15,723 nucleotides of DNA from NCBI GenBank assembly GCA_021795795.1, contig JAJYPA010000146.1, positions 1-15,723 on the forward strand. The letters are read 5' to 3'. The translations under genes and the position numbers were made by a program. Positions 1-6,521 of the stretch are shown one piece after another. This DNA comes from Pseudomonadota bacterium (GTDB lineage: Bacteria; Pseudomonadota; Gammaproteobacteria; Halothiobacillales; Halothiobacillaceae). Positions within the stretch are counted from its first letter, which is position 1. Each line of letters begins with the position of its first letter. The notes below the pieces were generated by a model. It was not told where the DNA came from. It did no database searches and saw only the letters and a program-made list of their open reading frames with translations.

Positions 1-889
1 TGCTTACCAGCACATCGGCGCTGGCCAGCACGTCGGACATCGCCTCGTAGGGCTGAAACGGATTCACGCGCAGATTTTTCAGTCCTGCCGAAGCAGCCTG
101 TTCGCGCAGCCAGTCGGCCGGCGCGCCCTGCGAATTGACCACCACTTCCACGTCGTGGTCATCGGCAAAGGCCTTGGCCAGCGCCAGCAGCAGACCGGGA
201 TTGTGCTTGAAGCCCAGCGTGCCCGAGTACAGAAACACCAGCTTGCGCTCCAGCCCCGCGGCCTGCGCCCACAGGTTGTCCTTGGCGCGCGGGCGCACCT
301 CGTCCAGCGGCGCCCAGTTGGGAATGGTGGTGTAGCGCGCCGCGGTCACGCCCGCCGCCAGCGCCGGCGCGCGGAAATCCTCGGTGATCCCCACCACCGC
401 CGCGCTGCGTGCCAGCAAACCGGCTTCCACGCGCTTGTAGTGCTCGCCCACCAGCGCGCCCAGCACCGGCAGGCGTTTGCGCAATACGCGATCGGTGGCC
501 TCGGCCACCAGATCCTGCAACCAGAACACCCAGGGAATGCCCAGCGCATGGCAGGCCGCGTCCAGCGCGCGCACCGCATCCAGCGGCGCGTTGGCGCACA
601 TCACCACGTCCGGTTTCAGCGCGACGATGCGCCGCGCCAGCAAGCGCCCATACAGGCGCTCCAGCCGCCAGCGCCGCACGAACGCGCGCTTGTCCACCGG
701 CCGCGGCAGCGCGATGCCCTCGATCAGCAGTTCATCCGGATCATCGCCGCGCCGCGCCAGTCCGCCCTTGGGCGTGGTCGGATTGGAGGCGTTGTACAGC
801 AGCGTCACCCGATGCCCGCGCCGCGCCAGCGAACGCGCCAGTTGCGCGATGAAGGCGTGGCCGCCGTAGTCATGAACCAGCACGTGCAT
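1..889 (-). CDS. WcaI-like GT4 glycosyltransferase, 3' end outside window
   Basis: An uninterrupted frame of 296 codons starts at the ATG at 889 and leaves the window on the left. The protein starts MHVLVHDYGGHAFIAQLARS, the usual GT-B N-terminus with a glycine-rich loop. It then carries 'FWLQDLVAEATDRVL', 'AAVVGITEDFRAPAL', 'IPNWAPLDEVRP' and 'FLYSGTLGFKHNPGLLLALA'. These segments resemble the WcaI/WbuB group of family 4 glycosyltransferases, which add a sugar to a lipid-linked precursor at the cytoplasmic membrane. The C-terminal acceptor and EX7E part is not visible. A GGAG lies six bases upstream of the ATG, so this start is well supported. The gene is separated from the FkbM gene by about 280 bp of repeats, so it may form its own transcript. 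The sugar specificity cannot be read from the sequence. Confidence 0.9.
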   Translation of the reverse strand, partial: MHVLVHDYGGHAFIAQLARSLARRGHRVTLLYNASNPTTPKGGLARRGDDPDELLIEGIALPRPVDKRAFVRRWRLERLYGRLLARRIVALKPDVVMCANAPLDAVRALDAACHALGIPWVFWLQDLVAEATDRVLRKRLPVLGALVGEHYKRVEAGLLARSAAVVGITEDFRAPALAAGVTAARYTTIPNWAPLDEVRPRAKDNLWAQAAGLERKLVFLYSGTLGFKHNPGLLLALAKAFADDHDVEVVVNSQGAPADWLREQAASAGLKNLRVNPFQPYEAMSDVLASADVLVS

Positions 890-964
890 TCCATTCTCCG
901 CTGTGCAATGAGCCGCAAGCATAACCGCGCAAGCGCCAAGGTCTGGCACTGCCCCCAGACAACG

Positions 965-1018
965 AAAAGCCTTCGTCATTCCGAGTGCCTTTGTCATTCT
1001 GAGCGCAGCGAAGAATCT
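965..1018. repeat. 54-bp direct repeat, copy 1 (contains TCTGAGCGCAGCGAAGAATC unit)
   Basis: This 54-base stretch recurs at 1052-1105 with one difference (CGAGTGCC against CGAGCGCC). It combines a short TCGTCATTCCGAG segment with the dispersed unit TCTGAGCGCAGCGAAGAATC. The gap 890-1171 contains nothing else that I can recognise as a gene. Confidence 0.9.
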
Positions 1019-1051
1019 TCCCCGCGCAAACCTTCCCGCTCTTCGTCAACC

Positions 1052-1105
1052 AAAAGCCTTCGTCATTCCGAGCGCCTTTGTCATTCTGAGCGCAGCGAAG
1101 AATCT
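1052..1105. repeat. 54-bp direct repeat, copy 2
   Basis: Second copy of the 54-base repeat at 965-1018. Its right part doubles as the left arm of the inverted repeat 1080-1156. Confidence 0.9.
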
Positions 1106-1156
1106 CGCTCTTCAGTCACCACACCGAGATCCTTCGGGCAATGCCCTCAGGATGAC
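1080..1156. repeat. Imperfect palindromic element (BIME/REP-like)
   Basis: The left arm (1080-1107) starts GTCATTCTGAGCGCAGCG and ends GAATCTCG. The right arm (1125-1156) starts CGAGATCCTTCG and ends CTCAGGATGAC, so the two pair imperfectly around a short loop. In RNA this would fold into a long hairpin between the FkbM stop and the next gene, where it could end transcription or protect an mRNA 3' end. That role is inference. Confidence 0.75.
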
Positions 1157-1170
1157 AACGGAAAACCATT

Positions 1171-1196
1171 GTCATTCTGAGCGCAGCGAAGAATCT
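1171..1196. repeat. Dispersed repeat unit overlapping the FkbM 3' end
   Basis: A third copy of the GTCATTCTGAGCG..GAAGAATCT unit. It overlaps the last codons of the FkbM gene and supplies its stop codon (TGA at 1174-1172). Confidence 0.85.
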
Positions 1197-1936
1197 CGCT
1201 GTTGCTCTTGCTTCCACCGCCCGAACAAAAAATCCGCCTGCACCGCGCGCCCGTCGTGGTCATAGGCCATGTTGTACACGCCGAGCAGCCGCAGACCGCG
1301 CTCGCGCAGCCAGGCGATCACCTCATCCGCCAGCGCCTGGCCCTCGTACAGCGCCACGAACGAGCACTCGCAGTACACCCACGCGAACGCGTCCAGCAAG
1401 GTTTCGCAACCGCGCAGCGCCTGCAGCTCGTAACCCTGCACGTCGAGCTTGAGCAGCGCAGGGGCGGTGATCTGCGCCGGCGCGAGCACGTCGTCCAGCC
1501 GGCGCACCTCGATCGCGGCGCGACCGGCTTCCTGCGTGCCGGGAAAGATCCGCGTCTGTTCGCGACCGATCGGCAGCAGGGATGACGAGTCGTCCCGAGC
1601 CGACACATGCATCGACGTCGTGCCGGCACGCTCGCCGATCGCGCAGGCATGCAGCGTCACCCGGGTATCGCCGGCAAACACGCGGCGAAAGACCGCCGCC
1701 GGCTCGGGCAGTGGTTCGAAGGAGTCAATCGCCGCCTGCGGCAGCACATGGCGCACGGCCAGCGCAAACTGCCCGCGGTTGGCGCCGATGTCCACCACCG
1801 TTTCAGCGCTCATCAAGCGCAGCACCCGCAAATGCTCCAGGCTCGGCGCCACCCCCTGCCGCAGCGCCCGAAGCCAACGTCGATCCGCCGCCAGCAGCAC
1901 ACGCAGCGCTTTGACGAGTTGCCGCAACCGGCTCAT
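1172..1936 (-). CDS. FkbM family SAM-dependent methyltransferase
   Basis: A 254-residue protein of the FkbM methyltransferase family, which O-methylates sugars in polysaccharides, lipopolysaccharides and some natural products. The SAM-binding motif is VVDIGANRGQFA (about residues 47-58), followed by DSFEPLPE (71-78) and the family hallmark LLKLDVQGYELQALRG (161-176). It ends with a typical QADFLFGR block. The last seven residues (DSSLRSE) and the stop codon are encoded by a dispersed intergenic repeat, so the native C-terminus has been replaced or extended. The start ATG overlaps the stop of a 29-codon frame (ATGA), which suggests translational coupling. As the last gene of the series, it probably methylates a sugar of the repeat unit. 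Confidence in the family is high; the substrate is unknown. Confidence 0.93.
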   Translation of the reverse strand: MSRLRQLVKALRVLLAADRRWLRALRQGVAPSLEHLRVLRLMSAETVVDIGANRGQFALAVRHVLPQAAIDSFEPLPEPAAVFRRVFAGDTRVTLHACAIGERAGTTSMHVSARDDSSSLLPIGREQTRIFPGTQEAGRAAIEVRRLDDVLAPAQITAPALLKLDVQGYELQALRGCETLLDAFAWVYCECSFVALYEGQALADEVIAWLRERGLRLLGVYNMAYDHDGRAVQADFLFGRWKQEQQRDSSLRSE

Positions 1937-2022
1937 GGTTCACCGCACTCGGCAAGAAATCCCGGCGGCAAGCGGCAGGCCGCGAAGCGCTGGAACAAGA
2001 ACGGGCATGGCGTGTCGCTCAT
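1933..2022 (-). CDS. 29-codon small ORF between the hybrid remnant and FkbM
   Basis: An ATG at 2022 follows GGAG by six bases, better than the ribosome site of the FkbM gene itself. It opens a frame of 29 residues beginning MSDTPCPFLFQRF and ending LAECGEP. Its stop overlaps the FkbM start as ATGA, and its start lies one base after the stop of the hybrid remnant upstream. I do not recognise the peptide. It may be the surviving 5' end of a deleted gene or simply a short leader that feeds ribosomes into FkbM. Placement and spacing support translation; function is unknown. Confidence 0.4.
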   Translation of the reverse strand: MSDTPCPFLFQRFAACRLPPGFLAECGEP

Positions 2023-2023
2023 C

Positions 2024-2332
2024 TCATTCTCCTCGCGCTGACCTGGCGTCCCGGTGCCGGGCAATGACCTTCTCGTACTCGGCCGTCAACTGGCTGGCCA
2101 CCACATCCCAGGTCCACTGGCGCTGTACCAGCGCGCCCGGCCGAACGATCACCCCGCATCCGATCCGCGCGCCGAACAGACGCAGCAACCAACAGCGCCA
2201 TCCGTAGAGGAACTGTGGAGAGGAGCGGAACAGCAGCGCGTCAACCAGCCACCAAGGCTGTACGAACCACGCTGGGCGGCCGTGGAAATCTGGGGGCAAC
2301 TTGAACCGACTCAGATCTTGCCAATCGCTCAT
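2024..2332 (-). pseudogene. Hybrid remnant: WcaF-like acetyltransferase N-terminus joined to a glycosyltransferase C-terminus
   Basis: The frame begins at ATG 2332, overlapping the upstream glycosyltransferase stop as ATGA; a GTG at 2338 is possible but less likely. The first 60 or so residues (FKLPPDFHGRPAWFVQPWWL, SSPQFLYGWRCWLLRLFGARIG, GVIVRPG) match the N-terminus of WcaF-type putative colanic acid acetyltransferases, which normally continue with left-handed beta-helix hexapeptide repeats to about 180-200 residues. Here the sequence switches after 'RPG' to 'ALVQRQWTWDVVASQLTAEY', which reads like the last helix of a GT4 glycosyltransferase, and stops about 30 residues later. The likeliest reading is a deletion that fused the 5' end of an acetyltransferase gene to the 3' end of a neighbouring glycosyltransferase gene. 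No catalytic part of either enzyme remains. Confidence 0.7.
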
Positions 2333-3525
2333 CGCCACAACTCGACCGTTTCCAGCGCCTGTAAGTCACCGAGAGCAGCACGATAGGCAGCATGATGTAT
2401 CTGTGCGCAGCGACTCACGTCGAACTTACCCAATGCGAAATTGCGAGCGCCGGCACACATCTTCCTATGAAGCTCCGGATCCATAGCAATCTGCAGCGAT
2501 CGACTCGCCAGCCCGTCCGCGTCACGCTCACCGACCATAAAGCCTGTTTCACCGTCACGTACGATCTCAGCCATTGATCCAGTCGCTGTAGAAACCACGG
2601 GGATTCCAAGCGCCATTGCTTCTTCCGCCGCAGTCGAAATACCTTCTGATCGCGGCTCGGAACTGACCCAGTAAAGATCCAGCGCCTGCGCCAATTCATC
2701 AACCCGCCTCCCTGGATCAACGATCCTGAAGTCATGCCCTGGCACAAAACCGGCTTTACGCGCTTCGTCCAGCACACGTTTGGCGTATTCTGCGTGATGT
2801 GGATACGTCTGGCCGAAGATCACAAAATTGGCATGTGGCAACTGTGCGCGCAAAGCGACCGCAGCCTTCACAAACGTAAGATGCCCTTTCATCGGATTGA
2901 CATTGGCAACGTTCCCGACGACCCATGCATCGCCCACAAAGCCCAATTCTGAGCGCATGCGATTCCGCACTTCACAGCTCGGACTGAATCTCTTCAAGTC
3001 AACCGGAGGATGAAACAACACTGTTGGCGGAGACGTCTCTGGACGCCCAAGATGGTCTCGTGCAACTTGGGCGCCGGTAGACATCACCACAGTCGCATAC
3101 TGCTTGACTAGCGGCCGCATCACTGCACGCACTGCGGGAGGGGGAAAGCTATCAAGAATCTGCCACACCACCGGTCGGCCGGTACGGCGCGCAGCGATTG
3201 CCGCGTGCGGATTCATCAATCCATTAACAACGACAACATCAATGCCCTGCCCAACAATCACGTCGCTGATCGCGCGAACGTTTGCCCTGAATTCAAACAT
3301 GAACCGGACGTGCGTAGCCGGGTTCAGCGTACGCCTCAGACGGGCCAAAGGCATCAACAGCGTCTCACAACCGTGGGACCGAACCCGCTCCGCTGCTGCA
3401 TCAGCTTCAATTGGCAACAATAGCGTGGTGTCCACACCATTGCCGCGCAGCAAACCACCTATCCTGGCATTGCGGTTATGCGGTCCGCCGAACACTGGAA
3501 AGTGTAGAACACTAAGAACTTTCAT
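2329..3525 (-). CDS. GT4 family glycosyltransferase
   Basis: A 398-residue GT-B fold glycosyltransferase from ATG 3525. The N-terminus MKVLSVLHFPVFGGPHNRNA has the glycine loop of the acceptor domain. The donor domain shows VGNVANVNPMKGHLTFVKA (about 203-221) and the EX7E motif in EGISTAAEEAMALGIPVVST (E304 and E312). It would transfer a nucleotide-activated sugar to the growing lipid-linked repeat unit on the cytoplasmic side of the inner membrane. The frame extends 20 codons further upstream, but this ATG overlaps the epimerase stop as TGATG and begins at the usual family start, so I chose it. Its stop overlaps the ATG of the hybrid remnant. Donor and acceptor sugars are unknown. Confidence 0.93.
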   Translation of the reverse strand: MKVLSVLHFPVFGGPHNRNARIGGLLRGNGVDTTLLLPIEADAAAERVRSHGCETLLMPLARLRRTLNPATHVRFMFEFRANVRAISDVIVGQGIDVVVVNGLMNPHAAIAARRTGRPVVWQILDSFPPPAVRAVMRPLVKQYATVVMSTGAQVARDHLGRPETSPPTVLFHPPVDLKRFSPSCEVRNRMRSELGFVGDAWVVGNVANVNPMKGHLTFVKAAVALRAQLPHANFVIFGQTYPHHAEYAKRVLDEARKAGFVPGHDFRIVDPGRRVDELAQALDLYWVSSEPRSEGISTAAEEAMALGIPVVSTATGSMAEIVRDGETGFMVGERDADGLASRSLQIAMDPELHRKMCAGARNFALGKFDVSRCAQIHHAAYRAALGDLQALETVELWR

Positions 3526-4496
3526 CAAGAGTCGCTGGTGCCAGTCGACAACACTACTTCCTGATTTCTGACAAACCAGTCCCACGTAGATTTCAGCCCC
3601 TCTCTAAGATCAACCGACGGCCGAAAGCCAAGTACCCGAGCGGCCTTTTCATAAGAAGCAAAATTGCGCGCCACTTCGCCCTGTCTGGCCGGCCTGAACT
3701 CTATTGGATGGTTCGGTTTTCCAGCAATTTCTCTAAGCATTTTAGCCAACTGCAGAATGGATGTCTCCCGCCCGCTGGCCAAATGAAACACCTCACCACC
3801 ACTAATATCTGCGTCCAGAGCGAGCGCAATGCCAGAACATAAGTCATCGACATGGATGTAATCACGCGACGCAGATCCATCTCCATAGATCACGATTGGC
3901 TCATCAGTCATCAACGCCTTGATAAATACCGTAACCGCGCCCTTCTTGTGCGCACTGTGAGGGCCATACACATTACCGAACCGCAAGCAAACAGTGTTTA
4001 TATCGTATGATTTCGCGAATGCGTGACAATAAGCTTCTCCACACAGCTTGCTGGCCCCATACGGAGAAATCGGTCTTGGCAAAGACAGCTCGTTAACAGG
4101 AGGGATGGCGTCGCCAATCAACGCTCCACCTGTCGAAGCAAAAATAAATTTGCGAACCCCAGCCTCAACCGAGGCCTGCAACACATTAAGCGTGCCTTGC
4201 ACATTGACTGAAAAGTTTGCAGCCGGATCAGAGATCGACTCAATCACCGACCCATAGGCGGCAAGATGCACAACCTTATCAGCATCCAGAAGACCGCTAC
4301 TCAGGCATGTCCGATCCAGCACATCACAACGATAGATCTTAACCGAAGAACCACTGTCGCGACCTGTCGGGGATGAACGGCTCAGATTGTCAAGAACTCT
4401 CAGATTGCTGTTGTGCTCACCCAACAATTTCACCAAGTTGACTCCGACAAAGCCAAGCCCGCCGGAGACAGAAATACCACTTTCTGCGAAAATCAT
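3525..4496 (-). CDS. NAD-dependent sugar-nucleotide epimerase/dehydratase (GalE-like)
   Basis: A 323-residue extended short-chain dehydrogenase of the kind that epimerises UDP- or GDP-sugars. The NAD-binding loop is SGGLGFVGVNLVKLL, with glycines at 12, 15 and 18. Catalytic residues are S121/T122 in FASTGGALIGD and the YxxxK pair Y146/K150 in SPYGASK. The RFGNVYGP and SRDYIHVDDL blocks are typical of UDP-hexose 4-epimerases. The start is firmly placed by GGGAGG five bases upstream of the ATG. The N-terminus (MIFAESGISVSGG) is slightly long and has S in place of the usual T before the glycine loop. It probably makes a precursor sugar for the repeat unit. It could be a UDP-GlcNAc/Glc 4-epimerase or a related enzyme; exact specificity is not resolvable here. 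Confidence 0.9.
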   Translation of the reverse strand: MIFAESGISVSGGLGFVGVNLVKLLGEHNSNLRVLDNLSRSSPTGRDSGSSVKIYRCDVLDRTCLSSGLLDADKVVHLAAYGSVIESISDPAANFSVNVQGTLNVLQASVEAGVRKFIFASTGGALIGDAIPPVNELSLPRPISPYGASKLCGEAYCHAFAKSYDINTVCLRFGNVYGPHSAHKKGAVTVFIKALMTDEPIVIYGDGSASRDYIHVDDLCSGIALALDADISGGEVFHLASGRETSILQLAKMLREIAGKPNHPIEFRPARQGEVARNFASYEKAARVLGFRPSVDLREGLKSTWDWFVRNQEVVLSTGTSDS

Positions 4497-4507
4497 ACAA
4501 GCCTCCC
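4491..4507 (-). promoter_or_regulatory. Strong ribosome binding site for the epimerase gene
   Basis: GGGAGG stands five bases before the ATG at 4496. It is one of the clearest Shine-Dalgarno matches in the window and fits a gene that is not translationally coupled to the frame upstream. Confidence 0.7.
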
Positions 4508-4542
4508 ATTACGAATCACACAACGCAAGCGGGAATACGGAA

Positions 4543-4869
4543 CTATTTTCTTAACGTATCGTTTACGCCAAAGAGCGGACGCTTCCGCTCCTTGGCCCCA
4601 GTTCCTTTATAATGCAAACTGCGTGCACCAAAGCCTTGCTCGCTGATGGCCATGCTTGATGCCGCGACATAAGTGCTCCACAACTGATCACCAGTTTCGT
4701 CAGTTATTTTCGCCGAACCGCGAGCAACAATCTCGTGCTTGCCTCCATAAGTGAAGGTCGCCGAGACCGATCCTGCCATTAAAGGCGCCATAACAATTGT
4801 GAACCCAGAGGCCACTTTCTGTCCATCATTTCTATTGATTCTAACAATGCCAGAAGTTTTACTTAGCAC
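4543..4869 (-). CDS. Hypothetical protein or gene fragment, 108 codons
   Basis: An open frame of up to 108 residues with a GTG start at 4869 and no convincing ribosome site. The sequence includes GFTIVMAPLMAGSVSATFTY and a basic C-terminus (GTGAKERKRPLFG). I do not recognise it. Its first codons overlap the scar where a glycosyltransferase N-terminus breaks off (about 4880), so it may be the 3' part of another gene brought in by the same rearrangement. Base composition is AT-richer than the flanks and like the neighbouring epimerase. It is either a real small gene, a fragment, or a chance frame in about 430 bp of otherwise gene-free DNA. Confidence 0.3.
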   Translation of the reverse strand: MLSKTSGIVRINRNDGQKVASGFTIVMAPLMAGSVSATFTYGGKHEIVARGSAKITDETGDQLWSTYVAASSMAISEQGFGARSLHYKGTGAKERKRPLFGVNDTLRK

Positions 4870-4924
4870 GACCGCGGACTATGTAGGGCGAGGGAATGTT
4901 CCAGTAGACGACGAAGGAGCGCAC
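4859..4924 (-). pseudogene. Truncated glycosyltransferase N-terminus (relic A)
   Basis: Just after the methyltransferase stop, a GTG at 4924, with GGAG nine bases upstream, opens a frame reading VRSFVVYWNIPSPYIV before homology ends near 4880 and a stop follows at 4861. The motif matches the start of the intact GT4 glycosyltransferase of this cluster (MLATFVVYWNNIPSPYMVER). The DNA also aligns well with 7608-7640. This is the first 16 or so codons of a related glycosyltransferase whose remainder has been lost or replaced. Confidence 0.75.
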
Positions 4925-4927
4925 GCG

Positions 4928-5554
4928 CTACTTCTCCGCCCAAAGCATGATGTTTCCGGAAAGAAATTCGCGTACGGGCCAGATCGCTCCCCATCGATCC
5001 AGCAGATGACGCGCCCTTCCACCTCGGGAAAGATCAACAAGCGCGCTACTTTCGACCCGGACAAATCCTGCCTGACCGAAGATCTCCCGCAGGTCTCTGT
5101 GGGTAAAGTAGTGGATATGGCCATCATCCCAAGCCCCATCCAGAGTGTTCCCACCAGCGGTTTGGGGCCCGTAGCCAGAAAACACCAGGCGGGCAATATT
5201 CTTCAGATAGCGGATGTTTGGCGTGGTGACGACGCAGCGCCCTCCGGGGCGAAGAATGCGATGAATTTCCTGGCTGAATTTGACCGGATCGAAGATGTGC
5301 TCGATTACCTGATTAGCAATGACTGCATCGGCAGAAGTAGCCGCCAGCGGGAACAGGCTATTCAGGTCCGCTTCGTGGAACTCCCAGCCATCCGTTTTGC
5401 CGTCCCCCAGAGTATCCAGGCGCGTTCTAGACACGTCTAGACCAATGCGCTGATCAAATCGTTCGGCTAGCGCGTTCAGCAATTGGCCGGAGCCGCAGCC
5501 GAGATCGACAACGCAGGACCCCGTGCCGATAATGGCCGCCATCTTTGGTTCCAT
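4928..5554 (-). CDS. Class I SAM-dependent methyltransferase (methyltransferase 11/23 type)
   Basis: A 208-residue protein with SAM motif I in VVDLGCGSGQLLNALAE, the acidic loop GLDVSRTRLD, motif II-III around ADAVIANQVIEHIFDP, and motif IV-V in ILRPGGRCVVTTPNIRYLKN. This architecture is common in polysaccharide clusters, where such enzymes methylate sugars or lipid-linked intermediates. I place the start at ATG 5554 because AAGGAG lies exactly six bases upstream; an in-frame ATG at 5572 and a TTG at 5575 are less supported. Upstream is a glycosyltransferase relic, and four bases downstream begins another. The enzyme therefore stands between two broken partners, and its present acceptor is uncertain. 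Confidence 0.88.
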   Translation of the reverse strand: MEPKMAAIIGTGSCVVDLGCGSGQLLNALAERFDQRIGLDVSRTRLDTLGDGKTDGWEFHEADLNSLFPLAATSADAVIANQVIEHIFDPVKFSQEIHRILRPGGRCVVTTPNIRYLKNIARLVFSGYGPQTAGGNTLDGAWDDGHIHYFTHRDLREIFGQAGFVRVESSALVDLSRGGRARHLLDRWGAIWPVREFLSGNIMLWAEK

Positions 5555-5576
5555 CACAAACTCCTTTGCCATCAAA

Positions 5577-5609
5577 ATAGAAGCTCAGAGACTCCATAGA
5601 AGCTCAGAG
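5577..5609. repeat. 14-bp tandem-like direct repeat
   Basis: ATAGAAGCTCAGAG occurs at 5577-5590 and again at 5596-5609, just upstream of the methyltransferase gene. It may be a slippage product; no function is evident. Confidence 0.6.
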
Positions 5610-5672
5610 GCCCCCGTCTCTTCTTTGACGCCAGCACCCACAGTGCAGCATATGTGTGAAATGTAGACAAAT

Positions 5673-5726
5673 CCGTTCCTCGTAGGGTGATGGAATGTTG
5701 TTCTAGTAGATTGCCAATTGGCGCAT
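5673..5726 (-). pseudogene. Decayed glycosyltransferase N-terminus (relic B) with an in-frame nonsense codon
   Basis: From ATG 5726 the minus strand reads MRQLAIY, then TAG (5705-5703), then NNIPSPYEER. The intact glycosyltransferase reads MLATFVVYWNNIPSPYMVER at the same place, so the TAG replaces the TGG tryptophan codon. DNA similarity to 7608-7640 is visible over about 35 bases. After codon 18 similarity is lost. This is the start of a dead glycosyltransferase gene, just upstream of a methyltransferase gene. Confidence 0.7.
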
Positions 5727-5763
5727 TAGCGCCCCATGCGCTTTGTCTTCGAGGCCTCAGATT

Positions 5764-5880
5764 TCACCTACAGTCCACATGATCAGACGCGCTGTCTGGA
5801 GCCGCTGATACAACGCTGAGGATGGCCGCACATACAACGTATTGCCTGTTATCGAGTATGTGTCCAAGTGTATAGGTCAT
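5764..5880 (-). CDS. Possible 38-codon small ORF after the methyltransferase
   Basis: An ATG at 5880 overlaps the stop of the preceding methyltransferase as ATGA and opens 38 codons (MTYTLGHILDNRQYVV at the N-terminus). The overlap would allow coupled translation, but I recognise no family and such overlaps arise by chance. It lies in the roughly 300-bp gap 5576-5876, whose only other content is relic B and a short direct repeat. Confidence 0.2.
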   Translation of the reverse strand: MTYTLGHILDNRQYVVCAAILSVVSAAPDSASDHVDCR

Positions 5881-6521
5881 ATGCGTTTGCACTCGACTCC
5901 AAGTGAATTTTCCCATCTCTCCCAACGTTCTACTTCAAGAAATTTTGGCTCTGCCGAATCTCCGAATGCGGCGGGCCTGATATGCATAAATTCCGCTTTT
6001 TTGAGTTCTACCTCAATGGATGGGTAATCCCACATCCAGCGATGCCTCGAATTTCCTAATATCTCTCTTGCCAAACCCTTTATCCCACGGTTTCTTTGCT
6101 GTTCTCCCAGCCCAGAGGAACGCATGAAATCCAGCGCGGCCGTGGGCAAGTTGGCGCCTTGATACTCGCGAATATAGAAAGCCAAATCAGGCAGCACAAG
6201 GCGAAAGATACCGCCCGATTTAAGAATCGTCCTTGTATTACAAAGTGCAATTCTGAAATCGCTCAGGGAAAGATGCTCCAATACGTGGGAGCAATATATG
6301 CCGCGGCAACTCTGCTCCGCGATTGGAAGCCCTCTGACAATGTCGCCGTATCGCACATTGTCGGGGAAAGGCGCTGCATTTCGCTTCATCAGCGCAGACA
6401 GCGCCATGCCAACTACGGAAATTCGTTCCATACGGAGGGTCGGGGACGCATCAAAGTTCAGCCAGCCGTCTGGAGCGTCCCACCCGCACCCGTACTGCAC
6501 ATAAAGCCCTTCCGCCTTCAT
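5877..6521 (-). CDS. Class I SAM-dependent methyltransferase
   Basis: A 214-residue protein starting at ATG 6521, which overlaps the stop of the upstream glycosyltransferase as ATGA; a longer frame to 6593 lies inside that gene and is rejected. Motif I is YVQYGCGWDAPDGWLNFDAS, the usual opening of a methyltransferase group often found next to glycosyltransferases. CSHVLEHLSLSDFRIAL and ILKSGGIFRLVLPDLAFYI follow as motifs for the post-I region and the strand 4-5 loop. The C-terminal half, with an RWMWD segment, is more variable. The direct coupling to the GT4 gene suggests the pair acts together, one adding and the other capping or modifying a sugar. The acceptor is unknown. Confidence 0.88.
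   Translation of the reverse strand: MKAEGLYVQYGCGWDAPDGWLNFDASPTLRMERISVVGMALSALMKRNAAPFPDNVRYGDIVRGLPIAEQSCRGIYCSHVLEHLSLSDFRIALCNTRTILKSGGIFRLVLPDLAFYIREYQGANLPTAALDFMRSSGLGEQQRNRGIKGLAREILGNSRHRWMWDYPSIEVELKKAEFMHIRPAAFGDSAEPKFLEVERWERWENSLGVECKRI

Noticed and set aside
155..1180. 341-codon plus-strand open frame at the left edge
   Set aside because: Antisense of the WcaI-like glycosyltransferase, continuing into repeats (CHSERSEES peptides). The minus strand has clear family motifs.
2333..2338. GTG start at 2338 for the hybrid remnant
   Set aside because: It would start inside the preceding gene without a ribosome site. The ATG at 2332 overlaps the stop as ATGA and is the better start.
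4751..5440. 229-codon plus-strand open frame
   Set aside because: Antisense of the methyltransferase and relic A; no motif and no ribosome site.
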